A program made the translations under genes and the position numbers. Below are positions 7,145-14,750 of a stretch of 26,755 nt of DNA, piece after piece. Location of the stretch: contig JAZDHC010000217.1 of NCBI GenBank assembly GCA_043806395.1, forward strand, positions 1 to 26,755. Reading direction: 5' to 3'. The notes below the pieces were generated by a model that worked only from the letters and a program-made list of their open reading frames with translations, did no database searches and was not told where the DNA came from. Every line of letters starts with the position of its first letter. Within the stretch, counting starts at the first letter, position 1. This DNA comes from CG2-30-40-21 sp043806395 (lineage in GTDB: Bacteria; UBA9089; CG2-30-40-21).

Positions 7145-7173
7145 TAGATTTTGCATGAAGTGTTAAAAAATGC

Positions 7174-7202
7174 TTGCAAACAGGGATTAATTATGGTATA
7201 CT
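7174..7202 (+). promoter_or_regulatory. promoter of porV-nadC-accB run
   Basis: TTGCAA (7174-7179), 17 bases, TATACT (7197-7202). The start would be near 7209, giving a leader of about 45 bases that contains a half copy of a dispersed repeat (7208-7236). It is divergent from the ecfT promoter. Confidence 0.7.
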
Positions 7203-7207
7203 CAAAT

Positions 7208-7236
7208 GTCATTCCAAACTACATGTGAGGAATCTT
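7208..7236. repeat. half copy of GTCATTCC...TGAGGAATCT repeat
   Basis: GTCATTCCAAACTACATGTGAGGAATCT is a one-arm version of the palindromes at 11147-11201 and 23201-23269. It falls in the 5' leader of the PorV-like gene. Confidence 0.6.
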
Positions 7237-7254
7237 TTAATCAGGGGGATTATT

Positions 7255-8160
7255 ATGAACATAAAAAAGAGCTGGTTTCTTGGAATATTGATTGTGTTAC
7301 TTCCTTCTATTTCTACAGCAAGTTTTCTTGATCTTGAGGTTGGTGCCAGACAGACAGGGATGGGAGGGGCGTTTGTTGGGATTGGGGATGATGCTTCTAC
7401 TGTTTATTGGAACCCTGCTGGATTGGATGAGCTGAAGAATGTAGAAATTATCTACGAGTATGGCCGTCGATATAACAAGGGCGGTATTAATTTCTTTAGT
7501 CTGGCACAGCCAGCAACATTTCTTGCTGGAGGCACATGGGGGTTATTTGGCTTACAAGAGGATGTTGTAGAGGTGAAGGATGATACCCTTAAAAGAAAAG
7601 GAATAGATGAAACTACTATTGGCATAGGCTGGGGAAAGAAAATGAATGGTGGTTTTGAAAATATGCCCTTTGGACTTCTAATCGGGGCAAGCCTGAAACT
7701 CTTGAAAGTAGAGAAAAGAGATGCTACGAATAGAGGGGCAGCTATTGATTTTGGTCTTTTGTTGAAACCAAAAGAGATACTTCCGGGTACAAAGGAGATT
7801 AAGATAGGGGTTGTGCTGCGAAATGCTTTAAGAACAAAAATGTCCGAAGAAAAGCCTGCATCAGGATTTAATCTTGGTTTTGGTGTTCTTATGAATAAAA
7901 AGATAACCCTTGGAAAAGGGATCGCCTTGAGTGACATTATCCTTTCTGCTGATGCAGACCATCCAGAAGGAGAATCTCTCAGGATTAGACTTGGAACAGA
8001 AATGCTTGTTAACCAGAAACTCTTCTGGAGAATGGGCACAAATAATGGGGATCTTTCCTTTGGAACTGGAATAAAATCAGGCCAATGGCAGATAGATTAT
8101 GGTGTATCCCTTAACTCTCCAAAGCCAAGCCATCAAATATCAGCTATGTTAACATATTAA
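7255..8160 (+). CDS. PorV/PorQ-like outer-membrane beta-barrel protein
   Basis: 301 residues. The start at MNIKKSWFLG is supported by AGGGGG eight bases upstream. A signal peptide spans residues 1-20 or so (hydrophobic LGILIVLL, likely cleavage after STA). It is followed by the hallmark start of the PorV/PorQ (UPF0164-like) family: GARQTGMGGAFVGIGDDAS, then YWNPAGL. The rest alternates polar and hydrophobic residues in strands separated by Gly-rich turns, ending in Tyr, as expected of an outer-membrane barrel. PorV proteins serve as shuttles in type IX secretion in Bacteroidetes, but relatives occur widely without that system and none of its other genes are here. Role in this organism unknown. 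Confidence 0.78.
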   Translation: MNIKKSWFLGILIVLLPSISTASFLDLEVGARQTGMGGAFVGIGDDASTVYWNPAGLDELKNVEIIYEYGRRYNKGGINFFSLAQPATFLAGGTWGLFGLQEDVVEVKDDTLKRKGIDETTIGIGWGKKMNGGFENMPFGLLIGASLKLLKVEKRDATNRGAAIDFGLLLKPKEILPGTKEIKIGVVLRNALRTKMSEEKPASGFNLGFGVLMNKKITLGKGIALSDIILSADADHPEGESLRIRLGTEMLVNQKLFWRMGTNNGDLSFGTGIKSGQWQIDYGVSLNSPKPSHQISAMLTY

Positions 8161-8218
8161 GCCTGCAACACTATCAGCGGTAAATCAAACCATGAATCAC
8201 AAGCAGGAGTATTTTCAA

Positions 8219-9079
8219 ATGCAAGACTACACCGAAAACAAACTAATAGAGCAACCAGCAATAAAAAAAATCATTGCAGATGCACTCCTTGAGGATATTG
8301 GCAGTGGGGATATAACTGCTCAATTAACAGTGCCAGAGGACTTAGAGATAGAAGCAGAACTTCTGGCTATGGAGGATGGTATCATTGCCGGATTGGAGCT
8401 GGCGGCAACAATCTTTACCTTTGAGGATGAGAATGTAAGGTTTCTTCCCTTAATAAAAGATGGCGAAAGGGTTAGCGGTGGTCAGGTATTTGGAAGGGTT
8501 CAGGGTCATGCTCGGGCAATATTGAGAGCAGAAAGGGTTGCCTTGAATTTCTTGCAGTGGTTGTCTGGAATTGCTACACAAACGGCAAGGTTCGTAAAGG
8601 TTGTTAACGGCTGTCCGGCTAAGATATATGATACCCGCAAAACAACCCCAACCTTACGAATGTTAGAGAAATATGGGGTCAGGGTTGGTGGAGGGTATAA
8701 TCATCGGTTTGGGTTATACGATGGCATCCTTATCAAAGAAAATCACATCCGTGCCGCAGGTGGAATAAAAGAGGCTGTCAAGCGGGCAAGGGTTGCAAAT
8801 ATGGAGATAGAGGTGGAAACAGAAACCTTAGATGAGGTAAAAGAAGCTGTTTCAACAGGGGTTGATGTTATTATGCTTGATAATATGGACATAGAAACCA
8901 TGAAAAAAGCAGTGGCTCTAATCAGGGAAAGCAGCAAGAAAATATTGATAGAAGCATCTGGCGGGATTAATCTTGGGAATATTCGAAAGGTAGCCATGAC
9001 TGGGGTTGATCGTATCTCTATTGGGGCAATTACACACTCGCATACAGCATTAGACATCAGTTTGGAGGTCGTTGGATGA
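8219..9079 (+). CDS. nadC: nicotinate-nucleotide pyrophosphorylase (carboxylating)
   Basis: 286 residues. It converts quinolinate and PRPP to nicotinate mononucleotide, CO2 and pyrophosphate in de novo NAD synthesis. Motifs in order: LLEDIGSGDITA, ERVALNFLQWLSGIAT, YDTRKTTPTLR, GGGYNHRFGL, KENHI, EVETET, IMLDNM, EASGGI and ISIGAITHS. The usual Pro-Gly after RKTT appears as Pro-Thr, a minor change. I start at MQDYTENK because AGGAG lies nine bases upstream. An ATG nine codons earlier has no ribosome site. The 3' end overlaps accB by four bases (ATGA). nadA and nadB are not in the window. Confidence 0.94.
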   Translation: MQDYTENKLIEQPAIKKIIADALLEDIGSGDITAQLTVPEDLEIEAELLAMEDGIIAGLELAATIFTFEDENVRFLPLIKDGERVSGGQVFGRVQGHARAILRAERVALNFLQWLSGIATQTARFVKVVNGCPAKIYDTRKTTPTLRMLEKYGVRVGGGYNHRFGLYDGILIKENHIRAAGGIKEAVKRARVANMEIEVETETLDEVKEAVSTGVDVIMLDNMDIETMKKAVALIRESSKKILIEASGGINLGNIRKVAMTGVDRISIGAITHSHTALDISLEVVG

Positions 9080-9534
9080 AAAAAGATACAATACAAGAAA
9101 TGCTGGATGAGGTTATTGATATTTTTCTCACCCAGCACCTTACGGAATTGGAGGTTAAGGACAATGAGAAAAGGGTAAGGGTTAAACGGGCAGTTGCCAT
9201 AGCTGAGGAGACTGCTTTGCCGGTAAGGATACCCTATTCTTCAACTCCCAAAACTTCCAAAAAAAAGCCACTGGAAGAAAATCCCAATTGGAAAAAGATT
9301 ACTTCACCCCTGACCGGTACATTTTACAGAAGTTCTTCACCTGATGTCCCACCCTTTGTAGAAATAGGCAGTATTATTATCCATGGACAAACATTGGGAC
9401 TGTTAGAAGCAATGAAAATGTTTAATGAGATAAAATCAGATCTGGCTGGAAAGATAGTTAAAATCCAAGCTAACGCTGGAGAAATAGCAGAGGTAGGAAG
9501 CGTGCTGTTTCTGGTGGAGACTAACGATGTTTAA
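9076..9534 (+). CDS. accB: biotin carboxyl carrier protein of acetyl-CoA carboxylase
   Basis: 152 residues. It carries biotin between the carboxylase and carboxyltransferase of acetyl-CoA carboxylase. The N-terminal helix and a Pro/Lys-rich linker (residues 60-72) lead to the biotinyl domain: SPLTGTFYRSSSPD, then EAMKMFNEI with the biotinylated Lys, and a closing GSVLFLVE. Start and stop fit the family length. Translation is coupled to nadC through an ATGA overlap. accC, which usually follows, is absent; the next 540 bases are repeats, so the operon may have been interrupted. Confidence 0.93.
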   Translation: MKKDTIQEMLDEVIDIFLTQHLTELEVKDNEKRVRVKRAVAIAEETALPVRIPYSSTPKTSKKKPLEENPNWKKITSPLTGTFYRSSSPDVPPFVEIGSIIIHGQTLGLLEAMKMFNEIKSDLAGKIVKIQANAGEIAEVGSVLFLVETNDV

Positions 9535-9587
9535 GGATTTGTGAAAAATGGGGTTAAAACTCTCTAAATGTGCTGACACCAAAAATC

Positions 9588-9664
9588 GGGCATGGTTCAA
9601 ATCAGGGTACCAAATTGAGCAAACAAGCAGGTATCTGTGTTTCCCTAATTCCCCCTTAAAAAAG
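9588..9664. repeat. composite dispersed repeat downstream of accB
   Basis: GGGCATGGTTCAAATCAGGG (from 9591) continuing TACCAAATTGAGCAA, then a partial TTCCCCCTTAAAAAAG unit. The same succession occurs at 22779-22900. Short GGCATGGTTCAAA copies also occur at about 10791 and, inverted, at 22980-22992. Confidence 0.65.
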
Positions 9665-9733
9665 CTTAACATGTCCCACAAATATTGCTGAACAATTTTA
9701 AGGGGATATGTTATAATAAAGGAATGGTAAACA

Positions 9734-10077
9734 ATGGTGAAAAAACAGAGGATAGCGATTGGTTCTATCACGATTTGTGTGGGTAAATAAGAGATAGGTT
9801 TATCGCTTTCATTCCACACCAGAGTATGTCATCTGGAGGTATTTCTACTTCCATGTGTGGGGGTTAAATGTATACTTTGGAGTGGTTAAAGCGATAAACC
9901 TTCTTCAATACATATTAAGAATGTTCTGCAAGGTTGATAAAGAACCAACTTTATCTTACCCACACAAATCGTAATAGAGCCATAGCGATTGGTATAAAGG
10001 GCGAGGAATATATTGAGGTTAAAAAAGGTGTTGGCTTAAATGTCTCATGTTGTTGTAGGGGCAATCCCTACAACTAA
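9734..10077 (+). pseudogene. short reading frame split by the 221-bp insertion
   Basis: Removing the inserted element and one copy of its target duplication restores a 37-codon frame: MVKKQRIAIGIKGEEYIEV, then KKGVGLNVS and a repeat-derived tail to a stop at 10075-10077. AAGGA lies ten bases before the ATG, and a TATAAT lies at 9712-9717 with a weak -35 (TGAACA) 17 bases upstream. I recognise no family, and the tail enters a GTAGGGGCAATCCCTAC hairpin, so this may be the start of a gene whose remainder is lost. Confidence 0.3.
9761..9981. mobile_element. 221-bp nested inverted-repeat insertion with 9-bp target duplication
   Basis: Terminal inverted repeats of 26 bases: GGTTCTATCACGATTTGTGT then GGGTAA on the left; the right end (9956-9981) reads inward GGCTCTATTACGATTTGTGT then GGGTAA; two mismatches. 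Both ends are directly flanked by ATAGCGATT (9752-9760 and 9982-9990), a perfect duplication. Inside is a second inverted pair, GGTTTATCGCTTT (about 9797) with AAAGCGATAAACC (to about 9900). There is no transposase frame. A non-autonomous transposable element is the simplest reading; the parent family cannot be named. Confidence 0.82.
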
Positions 10078-10706
10078 CAATCTATAGCCTGAACCCCTTT
10101 CTTAAGATGCCTTCTGATAAAGATATACAGACCAACAAGAAGAAGAATACCTATGGCTACATCAAATTTATGGAATATTGGTGAAATGGTAGAATGGTAT
10201 TTTTCACCAAATTTCATCCCTAACCAGGTAAGACCAAAATTCCAGGGAATAGAGCCAATGGTTGTATAAGCACAGAACTTAAAGAAATTCATCTTGGTTA
10301 TGCCTGCTGGCAGGGAGATAAATGTTCTAATAACCGGCATGTTCCTGGTAATAAATATAGCCCAGTCCCCATATTTACTAAACCATCTGTCCGCTACATC
10401 TATATCATGATGGGTTATTAGAATATATTTGCCATATTTCATAATAAACGGTCTGCCGCCAACACTACCAACCCAATAGGCAATTATGGATCCGATTAAA
10501 TTGCCCATTGTTCCGGCAAATACTACCCAGAACATCGTAAACTTTCCCTCAGCTATTAAACAGCCTGCAAATGGCATTATTATCTCAGAGGGTAAAGGGA
10601 TGCAAGCACTTTCTATTGCCATAGCGATACATACACCCCAATAGCCTGTGGCATCAATGATGTTTTTTACAATAACAGCTAAGAATTCAAGTATAGTAGC
10701 AATCAT
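10074..10706 (-). CDS. DedA/VTT-family inner-membrane protein
   Basis: 210 residues with about five hydrophobic segments. DedA proteins are thought to act in phospholipid (undecaprenyl-phosphate or phosphatidylethanolamine) flipping and membrane homeostasis. Family motifs: acidic-plus-PLPSE near residues 33-41 (ESACIPLPSEIIMPFAG), the Gly-x-x-x-Gly helix GTMGNLIGSIIAYWVG, FITRNMPVIRTFISLPAG (the conserved Arg-Pro-Arg region) and a C-terminal IPWNFGLTWLG. AAGGAGA precedes the ATG by about 11 bases. A consensus promoter lies 37 bases upstream. The last residues (QAIDC) fall in or next to a dispersed hairpin, so the natural C-terminus may differ. The substrate is unknown. Confidence 0.9.
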   Translation of the reverse strand: MIATILEFLAVIVKNIIDATGYWGVCIAMAIESACIPLPSEIIMPFAGCLIAEGKFTMFWVVFAGTMGNLIGSIIAYWVGSVGGRPFIMKYGKYILITHHDIDVADRWFSKYGDWAIFITRNMPVIRTFISLPAGITKMNFFKFCAYTTIGSIPWNFGLTWLGMKFGEKYHSTISPIFHKFDVAIGILLLVGLYIFIRRHLKKGVQAIDC

Positions 10707-10742
10707 AATATTTTTTCTCCTTATTCTTTCAAATCTCAGGAT

Positions 10743-10771
10743 AGTATATCATTGATTAATGATATCGTCAA
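10743..10771 (-). promoter_or_regulatory. dedA promoter
   Basis: On the minus strand, TTGACG (10771-10766), 17 bases, TATACT (10748-10743). The start would be about 30 bases before the dedA ATG. The bases upstream of the -35 (CTTTTAC) recur at the promoters ending at 25921 and, as TTTTCAC, 16865. Confidence 0.7.
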
Positions 10772-10827
10772 GTAAAAGTTACGAAATTTTCGGCATGGTT
10801 CAAAAACAGATCGTTGAGAAAAAATAT

Positions 10828-11023
10828 CCACCTGTGCAAGCGGAATTTGGAGTGCGAAAGCTCCTTGCTTTCGCTTTGCTTTGCAATAGCTTGCTTGCTA
10901 TTGCTCTGTTAATTACACAAGAATAGTAAGCTACTACACCCTGAATAGTGTAGTTAAACACCATGAAAGCGAAAGCAAGTAAGCTTTCGCACTCCATAAC
11001 TACTACCCCGCTTGCACAGGTGG
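10828..11023. repeat. 196-bp long palindromic element
   Basis: Outer arms CCACCTGTGCAAGCGG (10828-10843) and its exact complement (11008-11023), and inner arms of about 30 bases starting GGAGTGCGAAAGCT (10849) with their near-perfect complement at 10965-10995. The centre (10880-10960) is unpaired. It overlaps the 91-bp direct repeat on its right. A partial left arm (CCACCTGTGCAA) recurs near 22756. No coding frame is convincing. Confidence 0.75.
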
Positions 11024-11111
11024 AAAAATATCCACCCCCTAACCCCCGCCAGCGGGGGACATTAGAGAAAAATGTGTGTTTCCTTTGTCCCTTGTGAATG
11101 TTCGTCCTTTG
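11021..11111. repeat. 91-bp direct repeat, left copy
   Basis: Begins TGGAAAAATATCCACCCCCT, contains the CCCCCGCCAGCGGGGG hairpin, and ends GTCCTTTG. The right copy is 16900-16990 and differs at two positions. Together they flank the whole R-M/RhuM/Fic block. Confidence 0.88.
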
Positions 11112-11146
11112 GGGATGGTTCACTATTGTTTGAAAGCTTGCGGTCT

Positions 11147-11201
11147 GTCATTCCGAACTACTGTGAGGAATCTAAGATCCCTCACAGTAGTTCGGGATGA
11201 C
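11147..11201. repeat. 55-bp palindrome, GTCATTCCGAAC family
   Basis: Near-perfect hairpin: GTCATTCCGAACTACTGTGA with its complement ending in GGGATGAC, separated by the AATCTAAGATC centre. It supplies part of the spurious tail of the truncated hsdR. Relatives lie at 7208 and 23201. Confidence 0.8.
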
Positions 11202-11985
11202 AGCATTGAGTACTCCTTCGGGATGACATCCAAGAAATCATAGGAAATTGCCTGAAACTGGTAAATTCAAAACTGTTGCTCGATCGTTTGCCTTTTTTCA
11301 CCGCACCTTCACCTGCTTCTTTGATGTGTTCGCAGCGGACGGTGTTACTGTAATACTTGGTATGTGTGCCATTGGAAATGATAAACAGTTGCACATATTC
11401 AAAAAGTCCCGACGAAGCCCAAAAACTTTCTCGGCTGTAACGGTTGATCTGGTTGAATGCCTCGGCAATGGCTACACCACGGCGTTTAAGCTCAATATGC
11501 ACCATCGGCAGTCCGTTTACCAGCACAGTCACATCATAACGGTTGGCGCGCTGACCGTCTTCGGTGGCGTATTGATTGATCACCTGCAAACTATTGTCGT
11601 GAATGTTGTCTTTTTTTATGAGGTATACATTCTTGGTTGTGCCATCTTCGCGCGTCAGGTTTTTGATATGGTCTTCTTGAATGGTGGCGGTCTTTTCGGC
11701 GATGCTTTGGTTTGGGTTGGCAAGCTCATTGGCAAAAAAATGCTTCCATTCGGTATCGGTAAAAGTAAAATTATTGAGCTTTTCTAATTGCTGGCGGAGG
11801 TTCAATACCAAATCGGCTTCGGCGGTGATAGGCAGATACTCGTACGCCTGCGTCTCGAGTTGTTTGATAAAAGCGCGCTCCAAATCAGCCTCGCTTTGAT
11901 AGTGAGCAACACGAACACCGTCCGCCAAATACTCACCCACGACAGTGCTTTGCGGATTTTCCGCAACTAAATTGTATTGATTCAT
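11182..11985 (-). pseudogene. hsdR: truncated type I restriction endonuclease subunit R
   Basis: Only the first part of HsdR, normally about 1,000 residues, remains. It starts with the typical MNQYNLVAENPQSTVVGEY and includes the PD-(D/E)xK nuclease core (RYDVTVL...VHIELKRRG, about residues 150-172 from this start). Similarity ends at SNSFEFTSF (near base 11254), after which the frame runs through dispersed repeats to a stop at 11182. The helicase/translocase domains are gone, so no functional restriction subunit can be made. The family start motif sets the N-terminus; ATGs at 11994 and 12012 are alternatives without a clear ribosome site. It lies 13 bases after the Fic stop. Confidence 0.85.
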
Positions 11986-11998
11986 TTTTTTCATTATT

Positions 11999-12871
11999 TT
12001 AATTTTCTTCATAATAATACGAATAATCTATTCCTTTCATAAACATTTCGCGGCTATGGATTTTACCGGTAAGGGCATTTTTAAGCAAGTTTTTTATCGC
12101 CGTGCTGTTGGTCGATGTTTTTACCATCGCATGGAGATAGTCGCTCTTGCCAATCTTGCTCCAATCCACGCATTTTTTTATCCGTTTTTTGAGCATCATA
12201 TCGAGCCAAATACGGGTGCTTCGTCCATTCCCTTCTATAAACGGGTGAGCGATGTTCATTTCCACATATTTATCGACAATTTCGTCAAAGGAGTTTTCCG
12301 GCATTTGTTCTATCTGCCGCAAGGTAGTGTCCAAGTATCGTGCCATCGCGAACTGAAAGCCGCCTTTGGAAATGTTTTTCTGCCGTATCTGTCCGGCAAA
12401 ATCGTATAACCCTCCAAACAAGTAGGCGTGAATCTGCTGTAGCCCTTTGGCTGTACCCACTTCTATACCGTCTATAAAAGAACTTTCAAACAAGCTGTAG
12501 GCCTTCTGTTTGCTTTTGCCGTCAACGGTTTCATCGCTATATGTGAACCATTCAATAAAGCGGTTGGCCGATTTTGAGGGAAACTGTTTACCTAAGGCAA
12601 TAATACCGTTGTAATCAAGCATATCGGCCAAACGGCTTTTCCCGTCAGGCGCAATAATCTTCAACTGGGTAGTGGAGCTAACCACTTCGCTCTTTTCTCT
12701 CTTTAACTTGGCTTTAAGGTATTTCCAGTAATTTCGCGTCTTGCCATAATCGTCTTGATCTGAAAGCACCGCCACGATGTCCAACACGGAAAACCACCAT
12801 TTGGCATTCTTCTCGTCCCAAACGGCACGCACTTCGCGATCATCATAAAAACGGATAGAAATCTTATTCAT
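11999..12871 (-). CDS. Fic-domain protein with BRO-N-like N-terminus
   Basis: 290 residues, intact. The N-terminal 120 or so (WWFSVLDIVAVLSD, LADMLDYNGIIALGKQFPS, RFIEWF) resemble the BRO/antirepressor N-terminal DNA-binding type. The C-terminal Fic domain carries the active-site loop HPFIEGNGRSTR, matching HPFx[D/E]GNGR, so catalysis should be intact. Fic enzymes usually transfer AMP or another nucleotide moiety to a target protein hydroxyl. I see no clear (S/T)xxxE(G/N) inhibitory helix. The start is an ATG overlapping the end of the hsdS remnant (AAATATGAATAA), implying coupled translation. It is embedded between hsdS and hsdR. The substrate is unknown; a toxin or abortive-infection accessory role is inferred from context. 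Confidence 0.85.
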   Translation of the reverse strand: MNKISIRFYDDREVRAVWDEKNAKWWFSVLDIVAVLSDQDDYGKTRNYWKYLKAKLKREKSEVVSSTTQLKIIAPDGKSRLADMLDYNGIIALGKQFPSKSANRFIEWFTYSDETVDGKSKQKAYSLFESSFIDGIEVGTAKGLQQIHAYLFGGLYDFAGQIRQKNISKGGFQFAMARYLDTTLRQIEQMPENSFDEIVDKYVEMNIAHPFIEGNGRSTRIWLDMMLKKRIKKCVDWSKIGKSDYLHAMVKTSTNSTAIKNLLKNALTGKIHSREMFMKGIDYSYYYEEN

Positions 12872-13599
12872 ATTTATCAAAGGTTAATAACCTCCCTCTG
12901 TAGTATTCGTATTGTTTGCGTCGGGCATTGAGTTCCGCCGGCAAACCGACCGAAATATCATTCACTAAAGCGTCGAATTTATCGAGGATGGTGACGATGC
13001 GTTGTTGTTCAGCGAGGGGCGGCAAATGTCAGCAGTTCATCCCGATAATACTCATACTGCTTCTTTCTCGCCTCCAGCTCCGCCTCCAGCTCCGCCTCCA
13101 GCGTGGTAAAGGTGTCCAGAATTTTTACGATCTCTTGTTGGATGGCAAGGGGCGGAATGGGAATTTTGATTTTCTCCATTACATTACTCATGATTTTTGG
13201 GTTTCCCATTCCGGCGCTAACGTGTTTTTTAGAAACTGTCGCCAAGATATATAAGAGGAACTTCGTATTTACACCGTCAACTTTAACTTTCAAAAGACCG
13301 CAAACATTTGTAATGCTAAATTTACCCTTGCGGTAGAAAATTGAACCGGCGTTTGCTCCGTCAGTTGTCCATGTCAGGTATTCTCCGTCATAGTCATAAG
13401 TATTGATGCGTCCAAAAACACCATCGTCGACTGTTTGAGATGAATACACCGGGAACTCACCAGCATTATTTCTGAGGTAGTCTTTTGACATGACTCTACC
13501 GCGATTGATTTGGCAAATTTCACCAATACTCTTAAACTCCACCCCCTCAGGACAGAGCTCAGCGATCAGTTTTTCGATTTTGCTTTGTTGTTTAGTCAT
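12864..13599 (-). pseudogene. hsdS: specificity subunit hsdS with deleted second half and frameshift
   Basis: The first half is intact (196 codons): one target-recognition domain, from IAELCPEGVEFKSIGEICQI through GNPKIMSNVMEKIKIPIPPL, and a central helical repeat ending ARKKQYEYYRDELLTF. The frame then stops at 13009 (FAAPR-stop). In another frame, beginning inside the same bases, comes PPLAEQQRIVTILDKF and ARRKQYEYYRGRLLTF, the C-terminal helical repeat, ending at 12864. The second recognition domain is therefore missing and the junction is out of frame. A 196-residue half-S protein could still be made and such halves can sometimes dimerise, but with hsdM broken this is moot. It starts one base after rhuM copy 2. 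Confidence 0.85.
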
Positions 13600-13600
13600 A

Positions 13601-14644
13601 CTATTTTCTCTTTTTTGGTTTTTCTGATTTCACTTTCTTCTCGACCTTTTTCTCCAATACTTTGAGATTCTCCAAATACGCTTCTTCTACCGGCGACAGC
13701 GTCTTTGCTTGATACTTTCCGTATTCACTTTGTGCCTTTTCTACTGCCTGCTCGTGGCTCACACTTCCGGCATTTTGTAATATATTTTCGCCGGTAGCAG
13801 TTAAAATACTATCCAAATGTTGTGCCCAGTCTTTCATGGTCATGGCAATTTTGCGTTCTGCCTGGCGTTCGGCAAAATCGAGATATCCAGAGACAATTTG
13901 TCCGAGTGCGCGAAGTTCTTTTTCGTCGAGGTAATTTTTGGCGACCGTCACATCCTTGAGCTGCGGCTTCGAACCCGAGAAGGTGGTGAGACCCATAAAA
14001 TCTTTCTCTGCATTTGCTCGCTCGTAGATGACTTCTGCGGCAGTGTGCCCATGCACGGCATAATGCACTTTATTCTGCACCTTTTTGAAAAAGGCGAACG
14101 TTGTTTCTGCGTGGGCATCATAGTCAATACTCGTCGCGTAGATGTCCAAGATCTGGCGATAAAAAACTTTTTCACTCGCACGGATGTCACGGACGCGAGC
14201 AAGGAGCTCTTTCCAATATCCGCCACCGCCAAGATTTTTCAGTCGTTCGTCGTCCATCGTGAAACCTTTAACGATGTATTCCCGAAGTCGAGCGGTAGCC
14301 CATTGGCGAAATTGAGTACCGCGTATTGATTTGACGCGATACCCTACGGAAATAATGACATCAAGATTATATAGGTTCACTTCTATCGTCTGTGTTTTCC
14401 CCTCAATTGCACCATGTTTAGTGGTTGTTCGGAATTTCCGAACAACCACTTTCTCATCTAATTCGCCCTCGGTGAAAATATTTTTGATGTGTTCATTAAT
14501 GGTTGACTTTGCTTTATCAAATAAAGAAGTCATCTGGTCTTGTGTTAACCAAATCGTTTCATCTTCAATACGCACCTCAAGCTTTGGCGTACCATCGTCA
14601 GTTTGATAAATTATAATCTCGCTATTCGGTTGGTTGTTTTTCAT
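13601..14644 (-). CDS. RhuM-family protein, copy 2
   Basis: 347 residues, starting MKNNQPNSEIIIYQ. The first 35 or so residues are almost identical to copy 1 (14747-15778), including KLEVRIEDETIWLTQ; the two then diverge, recovering similarity in IVKGFTMDDERLKN and in AAEVIYERANAEKDFMGL. RhuM (Pfam Virulence_RhuM) proteins are often found inside type I R-M operons. Their biochemical role is not established. The N-terminus looks like a helix-turn-helix (TQDQMTSLFDKAKSTINEHI). The C-terminus is Lys-rich coiled coil (KVLEKKVEKKVKSEK). An hsdM tail fragment lies directly upstream, so this copy and its leader look like a duplicated module. Intact, unlike the surrounding hsd genes. Confidence 0.85.
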   Translation of the reverse strand: MKNNQPNSEIIIYQTDDGTPKLEVRIEDETIWLTQDQMTSLFDKAKSTINEHIKNIFTEGELDEKVVVRKFRTTTKHGAIEGKTQTIEVNLYNLDVIISVGYRVKSIRGTQFRQWATARLREYIVKGFTMDDERLKNLGGGGYWKELLARVRDIRASEKVFYRQILDIYATSIDYDAHAETTFAFFKKVQNKVHYAVHGHTAAEVIYERANAEKDFMGLTTFSGSKPQLKDVTVAKNYLDEKELRALGQIVSGYLDFAERQAERKIAMTMKDWAQHLDSILTATGENILQNAGSVSHEQAVEKAQSEYGKYQAKTLSPVEEAYLENLKVLEKKVEKKVKSEKPKKRK

Positions 14645-14651
14645 ATGATAT

Positions 14652-14750
14652 TTATTTACCTTCAATATCCGCCACAATTTCATCAATCGCGGTGCGGAGT
14701 TCATTTTGCCTTGCGACAATTTTGGCAATTTTATTGTGAGTATTGGTCAT
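14652..14750 (-). pseudogene. duplicated hsdM C-terminal tail (32 codons)
   Basis: A 32-residue frame, MTNTHNKIAKIVARQNELRT followed by AIDEIVADIEGK, closely repeats the end of hsdM at 15780-15870 (same protein sequence from KIAKIVARQ onward, with a few synonymous changes). Its ATG overlaps the rhuM copy 1 stop (ATGA) and its stop lies seven bases before the rhuM copy 2 ATG. It has no known function alone. It is best read as the scar of a duplication or recombination through the hsdM-rhuM joint, although it could be translated. Confidence 0.8.

Noticed and set aside
7452..8039. 195-codon minus-strand reading frame
   Set aside because: It lies fully antisense to the PorV-like gene and shows no recognisable motif.
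9724..9780. Alternative frame from the ATG at 9724 as a leaderless gene
   Set aside because: After excision of the insert it stops after about 20 codons, and the -35 is poor; the frame from 9734 with a ribosome site is slightly better, though still weak.
9436..9819. 127-codon minus-strand frame downstream of accB
   Set aside because: It overlaps accB antisense, then runs through repeats and the 221-bp element.
10800..11123. 107-codon minus-strand reading frame near the island edge
   Set aside because: It consists entirely of the long palindrome and the 91-bp repeat.
11248..11787. 179-codon plus-strand reading frame
   Set aside because: Antisense to the hsdR remnant, which has clear family similarity.
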